64,000 bases of DNA, from contig CM068383.1 in the NCBI GenBank assembly GCA_034770075.1, positions 49,805,222-49,869,221 on the forward strand. The letters are read 5' to 3'. This DNA is from Aralia elata (lineage: Eukaryota; Streptophyta; Magnoliopsida; Apiales; Araliaceae). Within the stretch, counting starts at the first letter, position 1, and each line of letters begins with the position of its first letter. Below are positions 10,695 through 22,737 of the stretch, one piece after another. Made by a program: the position numbers and the translations under genes. The notes under the pieces were generated by a model. It had not been told where the DNA came from. It made no database searches and was given only the letters and a program-made list of their open reading frames with translations.

Positions 10695-13600
10695 TGTAAT
10701 GTCCAGGAATTTTTAAACCATGTATCGAATTTATTTTAATAAATAAAATTCATTTTTATATATATATTTTTACGAATTTAATTGGATACATGTGGGTATT
10801 TTTATTTAATTATATAAATACGTGGTCCAATAATTTTCCTTGCCTTAAAGGGACTCACTAATAGGTTGAATAAATTAATGAGTTAACCCTAGCATTTGAT
10901 TGGCAAGAAAATTTGGATAATTAAATAAATAATTTTATCATTATCGGATTAAATAATTCGAATGAAGAATTTCGGTTAAAATAAATATTTTTAAATAATT
11001 AATTAATTGGATTAGTTATTCAATTTAAATAGTAGAACATAAGGGTATTGATTTAATGGGCCACATTTCTTTCATTTGGGCTAGACCCATTTTTCTTTCT
11101 GGTTTGGGCCATTTCCTTTTCTTTTCAACCGGCCCAATTGGGGGGGGGGGGGGGGAAAGCCCATCTTTTTTTTTCCTACCGGGTCGGATCATTGCAATTG
11201 GGTTGAATCCAATTAAATTTGGGGAACCGGTGGGATTGTTGGGGTAATATAATGCCGGCGAAAATCAATTTGGGGATTTAGCCAAGTCAGTAAACTCACA
11301 CCCTCAAATCGCTTGAGAACACTAAGCCCTAGCCGACCTAGGCTATCAATCGAACTGGACGGCACGGGAGGAGAAAGAGGGTCGGCGTGATGGCTATGAC
11401 CGGCCGTTGGGACCGAAGGAAACGCTCGCCTACCGGCGGCTAAGCGAGGGTCGTCATCAACGACCAAGCGATTACCGGACGGACCAAAGGTTCGAAACAG
11501 TTGGTGATTGGACCGGTGGGGGGTACGACACTCGAGGATTTGCTGGCGAAGTTCACAGGCGGCGTGATGGGATCGGTCGAACGCCTACTTCCTTCCTACC
11601 GCTGGTCATGGACTCGGTCAAACAGGTTATTACCCAACAAATGGGTAAAACTTCTCCTATAAATTGAGCCCCAAACCCTAAGCCCAAAGCTGCCGATTTT
11701 CCTTTGTTTTGTAAATTCAGATTAAAAAGAAAATATATATATATATATAAGGTCGCAGCAAGGAGAGGGAACCAGGGGAATTAGTCGGTGAATGTCTAGC
11801 TGGGTTTTGTACTGTAGAAGAAGAAGAAGAACGGCGGTTCGGTCGGACCCAAGGTATATCAGTGAGCGAACTGTGATAGTTTTCTTTAGGGGTTGTATAA
11901 ATTTTCTTTTATGAACTTGGAATTTGTGTTGTCGACTGTGTTAGCATTGGTTATAATATACGTTGTTTCGGTTGTATTATGTTGTTCTTGTTTGGGTTTA
12001 CAAGTCTGCTATTGTGTTGTGTTGGATATATTGTACATTGTATTGTATTGTGTTGGTTCGTTGGATTAAGAAATCTGGCATTGTGATTACTGGGGTTGAA
12101 CCTCTGTATATTAAAGAACTCTAAGGTTCTGGTAAATTGGGTTTTACAATGAAAATAGGCCAGTGCAGTGTGTTAAACGCATATCATATGTTTGTTGCAA
12201 TGTTCAAATGAACTGTCTTCAGGGTTAGGCATCAATTGTTTGGCCAGCAACATGAGCTATAAGATCAAACCTTGATATTCTTGTGATGTGTTAATTTTTG
12301 GGTTAGTTACAGACTGTGAAGCAGTGTATACATTTTGTTAATTGTAGCCGTGTATGAGTCCCAACTGTGGTATTGGGTGTGTTTTTGTTGCTTTGCAAAC
12401 CTTAGAAAACAGGGGAAGGATGCACATCCTAAGGCAATACTCTGCCCAACTTTCCTTGTAACTGGGTAGTGATTTGTTAGCTAAAACAATAATAAAATAA
12501 CTACTTGCTATTTCAATAATAAATAGCAAATAAGATAATAAGTATTTAAATTATTATTTAGTTAATATTAGTAACAAAAAAAAATAATTACTTATTATTT
12601 TCGTCGATATATAATAAGTAAAGATAATAATTATTCAATGAATATTAACTAAATAAATAAGTATAAATAAAGGTAATAAATATTTAATTATTATTTAATC
12701 TTATATAATAATTAAGTATAAGTGAAGATAATGAATATTTACTTATTGTTTAATGAATACTAAATAAATAATTAAGCAGGAATAAAGTGATAAAATAATA
12801 ATTATTTATTATTTATCACTAAAGATTAAGAAATAATTAATTATTGCTTAAATAATAAACAAGTATGAATGTTAATAAATAATTATCATAAATAAAGGTA
12901 ATAAATATTTAATTTAAATCCTAAATAATAATTAGGTAGAGTTAATAATTGTTTATTATTTATCAATTAATAATGAATAAAGATAATAAATATTTAATTA
13001 TTATTTAATTAATATTAAATAATAATTAAGTATGAATAAAGTTAATTAAGTAATTATTTATTATTTATCCTTAAATAATAAATAAAGATAATAGATACGT
13101 AATTAATAATAATTACGTATGAATAAGATAATGAAATAATTATTTATTATTTATAAATAATAAATAAATGTAATAAATATTTAATTAATATTTAATTAAT
13201 ATTGAATAATAATTAAGTATGAATAAGTTAACAAGATGATTATTTATTATTTATCATTAAATAATAAATAAAGATAATGAATATTTAATTATTATTTAAT
13301 TAACATTAAATAATAATAATAAAGTATGAGTATTATTATAAAGAAAGATAATGGTTACTTAATTATTATTAATTAAGTATGAGTAGAGTTAATGCATTAA
13401 TTATTTAAATAAAGACTGAGGGGTGATAATTACTTAATTATCCTTAAAGTTGAATAGTAATTAAGCGCAAGTAAAACTAATAAGTGATCAATTGTTATTT
13501 GGCTGCTATTAAACCATAATAAAGTTATTATTTATATTATAAATAATAAATAGAGATTATTAACCCATACTCAGAGACAATTAAAGGTCATTAACTAGTT

Positions 13601-14782
13601 TCCATTTAGCTAACGATTAGATAGTAGCTAACTGTATATGGTGAACTGTTTACCTGCTAAATAAATAGCATAAGTGAGTGTATCGATATACAGTTATGCA
13701 ATGCTAATGGATAAACCAACTTTATCAACTGATAGGTTATCCAAGATCAATTAATTAAAGCTAAATTTTATCTGTAGCTGAGCAAACAGGCAAGTTCATC
13801 TTACTCAACTTTTACATTGAGCAAGTTTCTAAACCTTATGCATTATTTTTAATTTGTGCAAAAAGGTATATATTGTTGCAAGTTATTCTTTAAGCTGGAA
13901 TCTTATCTCCAAGCATGCCTTAAGTGGTCTAATTATTTTTAAAATTATTCCACGTCTATGTATTCATTGACATTCGCACTCGTGCATTCGAATTCCTATA
14001 TCTATTTAAAGTTCCGAAATTTATGAACTGTTCATGATTAAGTCTGAACCCTTGTCTCGGTCAGGCACGTATGTGAGAATTTATAAAAGCTATCTGAACC
14101 AATCAATGGTGAGGATTCTTAGACTGTATGAACACCCCTTTTATCATAGGGGAGTACCCCAGGTACCGTATATAAGGTACAAATAGCAGAGTTAAATGTT
14201 ATGCATACACATAGCGTACGCGAGGCTGATCCCCTCAAGTACTTATTCTGTAGCCAGTAACTAGAGGGTCAACTAGCTATTGACTCCTTTGGAAGTTATT
14301 GTTCAAAGTCTACTTGACTATCAATTGTTCTAAAAGCATTTATTGTTATTGCTTCTGATAACTCTATTGTTGAAATCTCTTCCTATATCCCTTTCATCAT
14401 GATATATCCTTATTGTTGTACTTTAAACTTGCTGAGCAAACTCGTTGCTCATCCTTGCTATATCATGACTTCATTGCAGCTAAACCCGAGACATCAGGGA
14501 AGAACAAAGGGAAAGAAAAGATGAAGTGATAGACTTCATGTAGCAGATTTTAAATTTATGTGTAGTTAATTACTGTTAATGTAATTTAAACCTTGACATT
14601 TATTTAGGGTATGGATTTGTGTAGGTTATTGTATTCTAGGACTAGTAACACCTTTGTAATGAACAACGTATGTTTGTTATATTCCGCATTTTAGTTACCA
14701 TATGTTGTTAGAGGTGAATGTTTGTGTTGGATCGTGATGACCGGATCCGGGTATTTGGAGACCCAAATTTGGGGGCGTCACA
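10695..14782 (+). mobile_element. Solo LTR, Ty3/gypsy-type, 4,088 bp (LTR type 1)
   Basis: Runs from TGTAATGTCCAGG to TTTGGGGGCGTCACA, flanked by a perfect 5-bp target duplication GGAAG (10690-10694 and 14783-14787). No second LTR or internal region exists, so this is a solo LTR. Within it: TATAAA at 11658, a donor-like CCCAAG/GTATAT at 11853/11854, a G+C-rich patch at 11220-11640, a ~1 kb A+T-rich array (12490-13560), GAGGCTGATCCCC near 14222, CTTGCTGAGCA at 14428, and an acceptor-like ATTGCAG ending 14479. A short frame ending SGKNKGKEKMK-stop follows at 14482-14529. About 4 kb is very long for an LTR. Lineage is inferred from the TGTAAT...GGGGGCGTCACA ends. Confidence 0.9.
12490..13560. 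repeat. A+T-rich degenerate array in solo LTR type 1
   Basis: Roughly 1 kb made almost only of A and T, built from repeated AATAATTAAGTATGAATAAA-like and TTAATTATTATTTAATTAAT-like units at about 60-70 bp spacing. It corresponds in position to the array at 17400-18130 in LTR type 2. Confidence 0.8.
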
Positions 14783-14787
14783 GGAAG

Positions 14788-15152
14788 ATTCGTGATTGAC
14801 CGTGGACAAAGGCTCTTATGAAGTTTTGGTTTCTTGGTTGTCAATTTGTATGATATAATTGATTGAAAAGAGAGAGTTAGGAGATTCAAATGACGTGTTA
14901 GGGAAATTGTAATCTTAAATCTTTCTATCTTGATATTTTACCGTGTTTTATCCATTACTTGTCTTATGAACTCAACCAATCAACAAAATTCAAATTTTCA
15001 TCGTTTCAACTAGATCAAATTGATATACGATTGGTACTTGGTTTTTATTCGCCACAATTCCCTGTGGGTTCGACTCATATCTTATCATTATATTACTTGT
15101 GGACCGTGTATACTTGCACGTGTGTGTTTATCGATTGCTAAATCGACCAACA
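14788..15152 (+). other. 3' end of Athila-like LTR 2
   Basis: Resumes the interrupted LTR after the GGAAG duplication. It includes GGGAAATTGTAATCTTAAAT near 14900 and the CCCTGTGGGTTCGACTC block, matched at 6295 and 55490. Confidence 0.75.
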
Positions 15153-15158
15153 AGTTTT

Positions 15159-15177
15159 TGGCGCCATTGTCAGGGAG
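15159..15177 (+). other. Primer-binding site of Athila-like unit 2
   Basis: TGGCGCCATTGTCAGGGAG lies 6 bases after the LTR terminal CA. It fits the tRNA-Asp-type primer site of Athila/Tat gypsy elements, with two substitutions from the usual GTTGCCGGGGA form. Confidence 0.85.
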
Positions 15178-15278
15178 TTGTTTTCTAATAATTATACCAG
15201 TATCAATTTCAATCAACTTGGTCTCTTTTTAGACTTGTATATAATTTTCATTTTATTTTGTAGGTATTCTTGATTTGT

Positions 15279-15980
15279 ATGCCACGCTCACGTGGTCTTG
15301 AGTTAATTCCTTACGATCCCGAGATCGAGAGAAATATTCGAAGACTACGAAGAGACAAAGTTCGGGGTATACCCAATCAAAATACCATGGCTGAGGAGGA
15401 GCCTAAATCCTTAAGGGAGTAAGCCATGCCTCTTGTTACAGATTTGCACTCAAGCATTTCCAGGCCAGCTATTGAGGCTACCCACTTTGAAATAAAGCCA
15501 GGCACCATCCAAATGGTCCAAAACTGTATGCAGTTTGGTGGGTTGCCTAATGACGACCCAAATGCTCATTTGGTGAATTTTCTGGAAGTCTGTGACACAT
15601 TTAAGTACACTCAAGTTACTGATGATGCAATTAGACTCCGATTATTTCCTTTCACGCTTCGTGACAAGGCAAAGAGTTAGCTGCATTCGCTTCCCTAGGG
15701 CTCGATTACCAAATGGGATAACTTCGCCCAAATTTTTTTGGCAAAGTTCTTTCCACCCACGAAAACTGCAAGATTGAGAAATGACATCACTTCGTTTGTT
15801 CAATGTGATCCCGAGTCCTTGTATGAAGCTTGGGAACGATTCAAAGATCTAATATGGAGATGTCCACACCGTGGTTTGCCTCAATGGTTGCAAGTTGAGA
15901 TCTTTTATAACGGGTTGACCAATGCCACCCGATCAAGTGTTGACGCAGCTGCAGGTGGTACTTTAATAGGAAAGAGTTTT
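15279..15980 (+). pseudogene. Athila-like gag, N-terminal part (unit 2)
   Basis: Frame from ATG 15279 (MPRSRGLELIPYDPEIERNI) with in-frame stops at 15420, 15678 and about 15696. The Athila gag core is plain: HFEIKPGTIQMVQNCMQFGG, HLVNFLEVCDTF, IRLRLFPFTLRDKAKS, then FFPPTKTARLRNDITSF and LYEAWERFKDLIWRCPHRG. The stop at 15678 sits where the family has tryptophan (KAKSW). The frame is interrupted at 15980 by the element 15981-25202 and resumes at 25208 with TDAYNLLETMA. It is a decayed capsid gene and no product is expected. Confidence 0.88.
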
Positions 15981-17399
15981 TGTCACGCCCCGAAAATCCA
16001 CCTCCTAGCTTCTTTTAGCCAGGTCTGTGATGCCCCCAAATCTCTACACTCCCCTGTAGCAGATCTGGTGCTCACGTGGAACTATACAACTATAAATATT
16101 CAATAAAATATGACTTCTATCTATCCAAGGTTCACAGTATCCCATAACAGATAATAATTCTCGTCAGAACGTTATCCGTGTTTGGATACCCTCACTTGCA
16201 TGTACAGATTCATATCTTGTGGATATCTCTTTCATATCAATATTCCCTATCTATCTGACATTCACAGTATTAATGATAAGATTATCCATAGAACTGAGGG
16301 GCGCATTCCGGTAAAGATGGCACCTTACCGGCGCTCATTAAGTGTAACCCCAGAGCTTATAGGACTCTCAACATCATTTAAATACCCTCATTCAGATGTA
16401 TAGTTCATATAGACACTGTATTTAACTTAGTACAACTATTCTAAAGAATTTAAAGATCAGAGTATAACGCATTCTATAACATAAAGGATCATAATATATT
16501 ACATAACATTTTGTTCGGTTACATCATTCGTTATACTAAGTTATTACAACAACAAGTCTTTAAAAAGACTTAAAGTATTCAACAATAAACATTAAAGCTA
16601 ATAAGCATGGCTTTTCCCCTTGTTAGTCCCGGACGTGCCAGGAATATCATTTATAGCTGCAAAAGAATATATGCGCAAGAATGAGCTACAAATGCTCAGC
16701 AAGTTCATTTAAATATATAAACACCATGTGTTTGATTTGAAAGATGTCAATGATGTATACTGAGGGTTCTGTACATGAACCATATATTTCATTTAGTTCT
16801 ATCAGTCTTTAATGACTTAGAACCATTTGAGTTTTGGATATCTGGTAGGTGATCAGCCTCACCAATATCCTAGGAGTATGCATATCATCCTACCAATTTA
16901 TGTTGATATATTATCAACTGTTCGTCACCTTATATTAAGGGAATTTCGTCACCTTATTTTAAGGGAAAATTTCGGGTTCACCTTACATCAAGGTGTTCCA
17001 TTTCTCAGTATCAGATGTCGCACCAAACAATTTGGCTTGACACAACAATTTAAGCTCGAACAAGCAATATATGAATAATAATTCATTTCTTAAGTTATGC
17101 TGAACAAGAAGCAATAACTTCACAATAATTGATAGCAAGATGTATAATACTTGCTTCATATAAATTGAGAAAGGTTAGGACACTTGCCTTAGCGTAGCTC
17201 ACTATAATTTTAGTACAAGCGGTCAACGCACGTAGTCTACGTATACCAATAATAAGCGTTAGCACGTATATAAACATGTATCACGCTAATCTACACAAGT
17301 TTCATTAAGGTTCGACGTTGATTCGGTATCTCGGTCGCATCCTTAATGGCTAAACACATAGATTGTTCGATAAAACTTCATTTGGAAGTCGAATTATTA

Positions 17400-18130
17400 G
17401 TCTAAATAATTTAATTATTATTTCTAACATTTTTAGAAGCTTAGTATTATTTTTAAATAATTTTTACAAGCTTAGGAATATTTTTAAATGATTTAATTAT
17501 CATTTAGAATAATTTTAAAACATTTAATATGTTATTTAAATGATTTATTTATCATTTAGAATATTTTTAGATATTTTAAAATATTATTTAAATGATTTAT
17601 TTATCATTTATAATATTTTTAGAAAGATAGAATATTATTTAAATGATTTATTTTATCATTAATAATATTCTTAGAATTTATTTTATCATTATAATAATTT
17701 AATTATTACTTATAATAATTTTCAAAACTTAATTTGATATTTAAATGATTTAATTATCATTTAAAATAATTTTTAAATACTTAATATATTATTTAAATGA
17801 TTTATTTATCATTAATAATATTTAAATATTTAATATTTTATTTAATTATTATATATAATAATTTTATTTACCTTAATATCATTTTTAAATAATTAATATA
17901 ATTATTTAATAATTTAATACCATTTTTAAATAATTAAAACAATTATTAAATGATTTATCATAATTATTAATTATTATTTAATTAAATTAAATAATATTTC
18001 AGAATATAGAAAAATATTAAAAATAAATTTTTATAATTTAAAAATGAATTTTCGGATTTATTTATTAATTATTAATAATTATTTAATATTTATTTATTAT
18101 TTTATAATTTATTTAATTAATTTTTATTTT
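17400..18130. repeat. A+T-rich degenerate array in solo LTR type 2
   Basis: About 730 bp of repeated ATTTAAATGATTTATTTATCATT-like units at 60-70 bp spacing. It occupies the intron-like interval between the donor-like and acceptor-like sites of this LTR. Confidence 0.8.
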
Positions 18131-18145
18131 ATTTTTATTAAAAAT

Positions 18146-18171
18146 CCGTCGCTAAAGGGCTTTAGCGACGG
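18146..18171. repeat. 26-bp perfect palindrome
   Basis: Arms CCGTCGCTAAAG and CTTTAGCGACGG are separated only by GG. A further half-site, CGTCGCTAAAG, lies near 18212. This GTCGCTAAAG motif is common in plant CACTA-type transposon ends, so a captured fragment is possible. I see no CACTA terminus. Confidence 0.7.
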
Positions 18172-19439
18172 TCTGCTTATTTTTCTTAGTTTCTGGGTTT
18201 TCACATGCATTTCGTCGCTAAAGGTGTTATTCATGAAGAACACCTAGTCAACGCTGGTCAGCCTACTTTGATCTCAAATTTCTCCTTGATGCTTAAAGGT
18301 TTGTGTTTGATTCTTGTTGCTAGTTACAGTTTATATGGTAGAGAGTAACGACATGTGTTGTTTGAGATCAAACATCATCATTTGATGCCATTTAAATTTG
18401 GTCAAACTAGCAGGGACCAACTGTTCTTGAGAATTTCTGGGTAACCCAGAAATTCATGAGTCAGGTTCGGTCAAGGCACTTTGACCACGATTTCTGGCTA
18501 GATTAATTATTGTTCATGTGTTTTAATGTTATGAGGTTGTTATCTATGTAGCATACAACAAGTATAAGCAAAGAAATTACCCAAAATATCACGTTTCGGT
18601 CAAATCTGGGCAGTATGAACTTCTGACAAAGCTTGTCAGAGTTCTTCAAAGATTTCTGGGTTGCCCAGAAATGTGCAAATCCGAACGGTCAAAGGACTTT
18701 TGACCGATCATAACTTCATTTCTAGACATTCTTTTACTACAATTCAAGTTGGATATTATAGACCACATATCAGGCTACACATATAAACATTAAAACAAAT
18801 CTAACACATAAATTAAGTCGATCAAACCGCCTGACAAAGTAGCTTGTCAGACTGTTCTTGACTGCCAAGAACAGTTTGAGTTTTTGGCTTGATTTTCATA
18901 TCTAGATGATATGTAAACATGTTTTAACCGCCCAGATCACTTAATAACACATTAACAAGTATTCCTAAACATCTAAAACACAAAAAATTTCCATGCTTGA
19001 AGATCTAGCAACAAATTAGGGTTTATGCACCTTTTTCTTCAAATTTTTGATTTCTTCTTTCTGATTCTGAACTTGTGGTTGCTAGGGCTTGTTTAGGCTG
19101 GTAATATAAGTGTATAAACTTTGAAATTTCGTAGGTTAAATTATCAGAACCACTTTCTATTTATAGCAACTTAGATTAGGGTTTCCTAGACTTTAAATTT
19201 CCATTTTTGCCCTAAAAATATCTAACCTAGTTACTTGTGCTGCTTAGAATCAGATATTATTCACCTACTTAAGCTAGATATTTATAAATATCTGATTTTG
19301 TGTTCCTATCTTCACTTGATTGGTTTAAAATTTGATTTTTGATTTATTTATTTACTAATTAAATCTAGATTTTTGTTAATCATGATTAGGATGTTAATTT
19401 AAGTTTAGTAATACCTTAATTAATGTTATATATCATAAT

Positions 19440-19700
19440 TAAGGTTTTACATTTCATAAATTAGGGTTATTAAACCAAATTAGGGCTTTAGGGTTCCGAA
19501 TTAGGGTTTAGGGTTTTCAATTCCACAATTAGGGTTTTCAATCTTCCGTTTAGGGTTTAAATTAATCTTAATAATTCATAACTAATATTTTGATTCATTA
19601 CTTAGATCTTAATTATATCAATTAAGATTATTGTACAATAATTAGGGTTTCGATTGGATAATTATTATCAATTAGGGTTTTCAAATTAGGGTTTCTATTT
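19440..19700. repeat. Degenerate TTAGGGTTT-rich stretch
   Basis: At least eight TTAGGGTTT or TTTAGGGTT motifs in 260 bp, interspersed with other sequence, upstream (- strand) of the LTR type 2 TATA box. Irregular spacing argues against a true interstitial telomere array. Such motifs are also common in plant promoters. Confidence 0.65.
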
Positions 19701-20983
19701 CAGTTTAACATTTTAAACCCTATTTAACTTATTTTAGAATTTTATCAGTTAATATAATATTATATTAATGTCGAAGCACGACAAAGCACTTCGTCAATTC
19801 CAAGCACGACACAGCAGCTTACAAAAATAATTTACCGAAACGCTTCTCGGTGAATTCGCCGGAAGCACGACAAATCATTTTGTCCGATTAAGCACGACAC
19901 AGTTACTTGGAGAAAAAAATTTTATTTGACCTAATTGTTTAATAATATACATAACCATATAATACAAAGTCATATCATGAAATTTCATTTATTAAACACA
20001 TAGTTTATATTTATAAATCTTATTAGGGTTCGGAATATTACAAGGTCGGACTTCGTGCTGACTTGTATATCCTTATTCAAAACATTCATTAACTTAAAAG
20101 TAAAGTACACGATAAGTTTCTATAAAAACTCGCAATATAATGGATTTGAATCGTATATAGAAATCTTAACTTCTAATAATCAGAGTATAATGCGGAAAAG
20201 TGATAATATTATAAAATATCATTTGTTCATTGTTACAACATTCCCAGATAACTTGTTCTTATTACAAATAAGTCCTAAAAGACTTAAAAACAAATCTCCA
20301 TTTATCTATCCGAGACTTGCAGTATTAGCAACCAGGCAGTTCCCAGGAAAGAGGGGGCTCTCCGTTAAAACGACGCGCAATTAAATGACCTAACCCCTTT
20401 CCTCGTCAGAACTTTCTAGACATTGCCAATAATGTTAATGTAGCATAGTTTAAATACTTCTATATCTTCAACTTTCTTTATACCTTCAGAATCGTCTGGT
20501 AAATCTTCCTTGGCTGTAATTTGTTTTAGGATAATTGCAAGAATGAGCATAAGAATGCCCAACAAGTCTAACAGATATATATATGAGAAGAGAATCACCT
20601 TTTAAAAATATATATATACAGAATAAGCTGATACAAGATTTCAATGATTATCAATATAGTGAACTGAGTGGTTCCCCACCCACGAACTAATGAATTAGTT
20701 CCCCGTCTCATCACCACTACTACAATTGTATCAACAGTGTATATCGCTTCTACGATACCTCTACACTGCGACAAATGTTACCTCAGTGAGTTAGATCGGT
20801 TTCATAACACATCTTAAACTCTTGCCCATACAAGAGAGTTGTTCAACTCAGATACAAACATGGTTTTCAATTGAAATTCGACAATCACTATCACGTTGCA
20901 CATAAAAGATAACAAGCATGTTAATGCACGGGGTGCAAAAGAAACAATACTTGCATAACAATAAACCTCATAAATAAGACACG

Positions 20984-21110
20984 TTATTGCACGGAGTGCA
21001 TTTCAACAAATAAGTAGACTTGCGTTATTGCACGGAGTGCATTTCAACAAATAAGTAGACTTGCGTTATTGCACGGCGTGCATTTCAATAAATAAGTAGA
21101 CTTGCCTGAA
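20984..21110. repeat. ~40-bp tandem repeat, 3 copies (left LTR)
   Basis: Units begin GTTATTGCACGGAGTGCATT and end AAGTAGACTTGC. The matching array in the right LTR (about 23717-23882) has four copies, so the paired LTRs differ in copy number. The unit contains the partly palindromic TGCACGGAGTGCA. Confidence 0.85.
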
Positions 21111-21249
21111 TATGGATAATATGTTAACGCTAATATGTCATTTCTCGCTCAATCTCCTTAAGTGTAAGCTCTAAAACTTTTATCCTCCAAGCTTTTCCTT
21201 TCCTTGGATTATGCTAGGCTAATTAAGCATTTTAACGATTAAATATTTT

Positions 21250-21625
21250 AAATTTTATTCCGGATATCATAACCGCTTATAAATAAGACTCCTGCTAATA
21301 TACATGAAATAATTTCAGCATTATAACTGCATATAAAATGAATATTCATCAACTATATTTAAAATAAATTGAGCATTATAACTGCTTATAAAATGAATAT
21401 TCGGCTATTATATTTGAGATAATTTCAGCATTATAACTGCTTATAAAATGAATATTTTTACTAAATAGTTGAAGAAAATCGGGCATAATAACTGCTTATA
21501 CAAGTATATTTTCTAAAATATAAGAGAAATAAATCGGACATTATAACTGCTTCTAAATTGGACTTTTGTACTATATACTTAAAATAATTTGGGCATTATA
21601 ACTGCTTATAAAAGTATATTTTTAC
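21250..21625. repeat. ~65-bp interspersed tandem repeat in LTR type 4
   Basis: About seven copies of GCATTATAACTGCTTATAAA at near-regular spacing. The right LTR has the same array at about 24030-24370 with one unit missing. It lies between the donor-like and acceptor-like sites of the LTR. Confidence 0.8.
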
Positions 21626-21994
21626 TAAATATATAAAGAAGAATGAAAATAATAACCACTAGAGTAATACCTCTTGTAGTTGCTAGCTTTACTTCCAATC
21701 GCGTAGCGCTTCGATGCTTAGAAAGTAATTTTTATCTCACAATATCTCTCAGAATATAAATATAGAGTGTTTTTGCTCTTGAACTGCTCTTGAAATAGTA
21801 GGAAATAATGAAGAACTAAGCTTACTATTTATAGGAAAACCAAGTTTCACTAATTGCACGTTAGGGGCTCGGCTTATTACACTTTGCACCCGACTTATTA
21901 CACTTTGGTACCTAGGTTAATTACACTTTAAGCTAAGAAAAAGTGGTTAATTACACTTTAGTACCTAGATTAATTACACTTTAGTACCTAGCCG

Positions 21995-22260
21995 TGTGCC
22001 AGGCGTAAGCTGGTGTGTGCCGGGCGTAAGCTGGCGTGTGCCGGGCGTAAGCTGGTGTGTGTCAGCGTAAGCACGACAAAGCATAAGCACGACAAAGCGT
22101 AAGCACGACAAAGCGTAAGCACGACAAATCACTTTGTCATTTTGAAGCACGACACAGCAGCTTACTAAAAATAATTTGTCAGGACGCTTCTCGATGAATT
22201 CGCCGGAAGCACGACAAATCATTTTGTCTGTGTAAGCACGACACAGCTGCTTGACGAAAA
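21995..22260. repeat. GGGCGTAAGCTGG and GTAAGCACGACAAA repeats
   Basis: Short tandem units: four of GTGTGCCGGGCGTAAGCTGG type, then four of GCGTAAGCACGACAAA type, followed by spaced AGCACGACA motifs out to 22245. They are upstream of the LTR TATA box on the - strand. The right LTR has the same block at 24735-24970, and isolated AGCACGACA motifs recur at 19775-19910 in LTR type 2. Confidence 0.8.
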
Positions 22261-22479
22261 ATTTTTATTTGACCAAATTTATCGTTTACACGATATAATC
22301 ACAAAACACCTGCTTCAAAATATCATTTGGATCTTTATTTAAGCACATATGATACAAAATTTGAATCTCATTGGGGTTTAAGATTTTAAACTTCTCGATA
22401 CCTAGTTTTAGGTCACTAAATTAACCTCTAACCATATACGATCGTATTTATAAGCCTCATAAATATTCAAGGTATTACA

Positions 22480-22737
22480 TTCACCCCTACTTCAAAGAAT
22501 TTCGTCCTCGAAATTAACTTTACAGCTAACTTTAGTCATTCAATATCATACTTATAAGTTCTATAAATATTTAGGATATTACATTCTCCCCTCCTTATAA
22601 GAATTTCGTCCTCGAAATTCCAGTATAAGAATTTTTAACCTTCGTTTTACGAGTTTTTCTATCTCCAAAATTTTACGCAGGCTATATCCTAAGGTACTTT
22701 TACCCTAGAGTTATAACTTAATGCTCTGATACCATAA
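22480..22737 (-). other. 258-bp internal region: primer site and duplicated polypurine tract
   Basis: On the - strand: TGGTATCAGAGC (22723-22734) is a perfect initiator-Met-tRNA primer site 3 bases after the LTR end. About 100 bp later comes GGACGAAATTCTTATAAGG and a polypurine tract followed by TGTAATATCC (start at 22583). A second GGACGAAATTC, polypurine tract and TGTAATACC starts the real LTR at 22479. The two modules are 104 bp apart. No coding sequence survives between the primer site and the tracts. Confidence 0.85.

Larger units (their letters stand above)
7660..15152 (+). repeat. Athila-like LTR 2, interrupted by two foreign LTRs
   Basis: Begins after the polypurine tract at 7657 and ends ...GACCAACA at 15152, before the primer site at 15159. 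Without the insertions at 7722-8822 and 10695-14787 about 2.3 kb of its own sequence remains. That includes a GC-rich minisatellite block (9041-9845), a TATA-like CTATATATAA at 9926, and two direct copies of a GTGTCTTATTAAT...GGGATAGACAT block (about 10460-10515 and 10615-10675). It is both the 3' LTR of unit 1 and the 5' LTR of unit 2. The assignment of 7660-7721 to this LTR rests mainly on its position after the polypurine tract. Confidence 0.62.
16026..20042 (-). mobile_element. Solo LTR, Ty3/gypsy-type, 4,017 bp (LTR type 2), nested in another LTR
   Basis: On the - strand it starts TGTAATATTCCGAACCC and ends TTTGGGGGCATCACA. It is flanked by the duplication AGGTC (16021-16025 and 20043-20047), and removing it restores the host LTR exactly as in the intact copy at 22738-22800. 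It contains TATAAATAG (19158-19166), a donor-like AAAAAG/GTGCAT at 19031/19030, an A+T array (17400-18130), a GCGACGG palindrome, GTGATCAGCCTCACC near 16850, CTTGCTGAGCA (16693-16703, - strand), and an acceptor-like TTTTGCAG ending at 16657. A short - frame then ends TSGTNKGKSHAY-stop at 16598. Same architecture as LTR type 1 but diverged in sequence. Confidence 0.9.

Noticed and set aside
19440..19700. Interstitial telomere array.
   Set aside because: TTTAGGG motifs are present but irregular and interrupted, with no run of consecutive units.
20055..20384. A 109-codon open frame repeated almost unchanged at 22790-23119.
   Set aside because: The two copies are the same part of the paired LTRs, on the strand opposite to the element. 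The match reflects LTR duplication, not selection on a protein.
20984..21110. Regularly spaced ~40-bp repeats that superficially resemble a CRISPR array.
   Set aside because: They are head-to-tail tandem units without unique spacers, inside a plant LTR.
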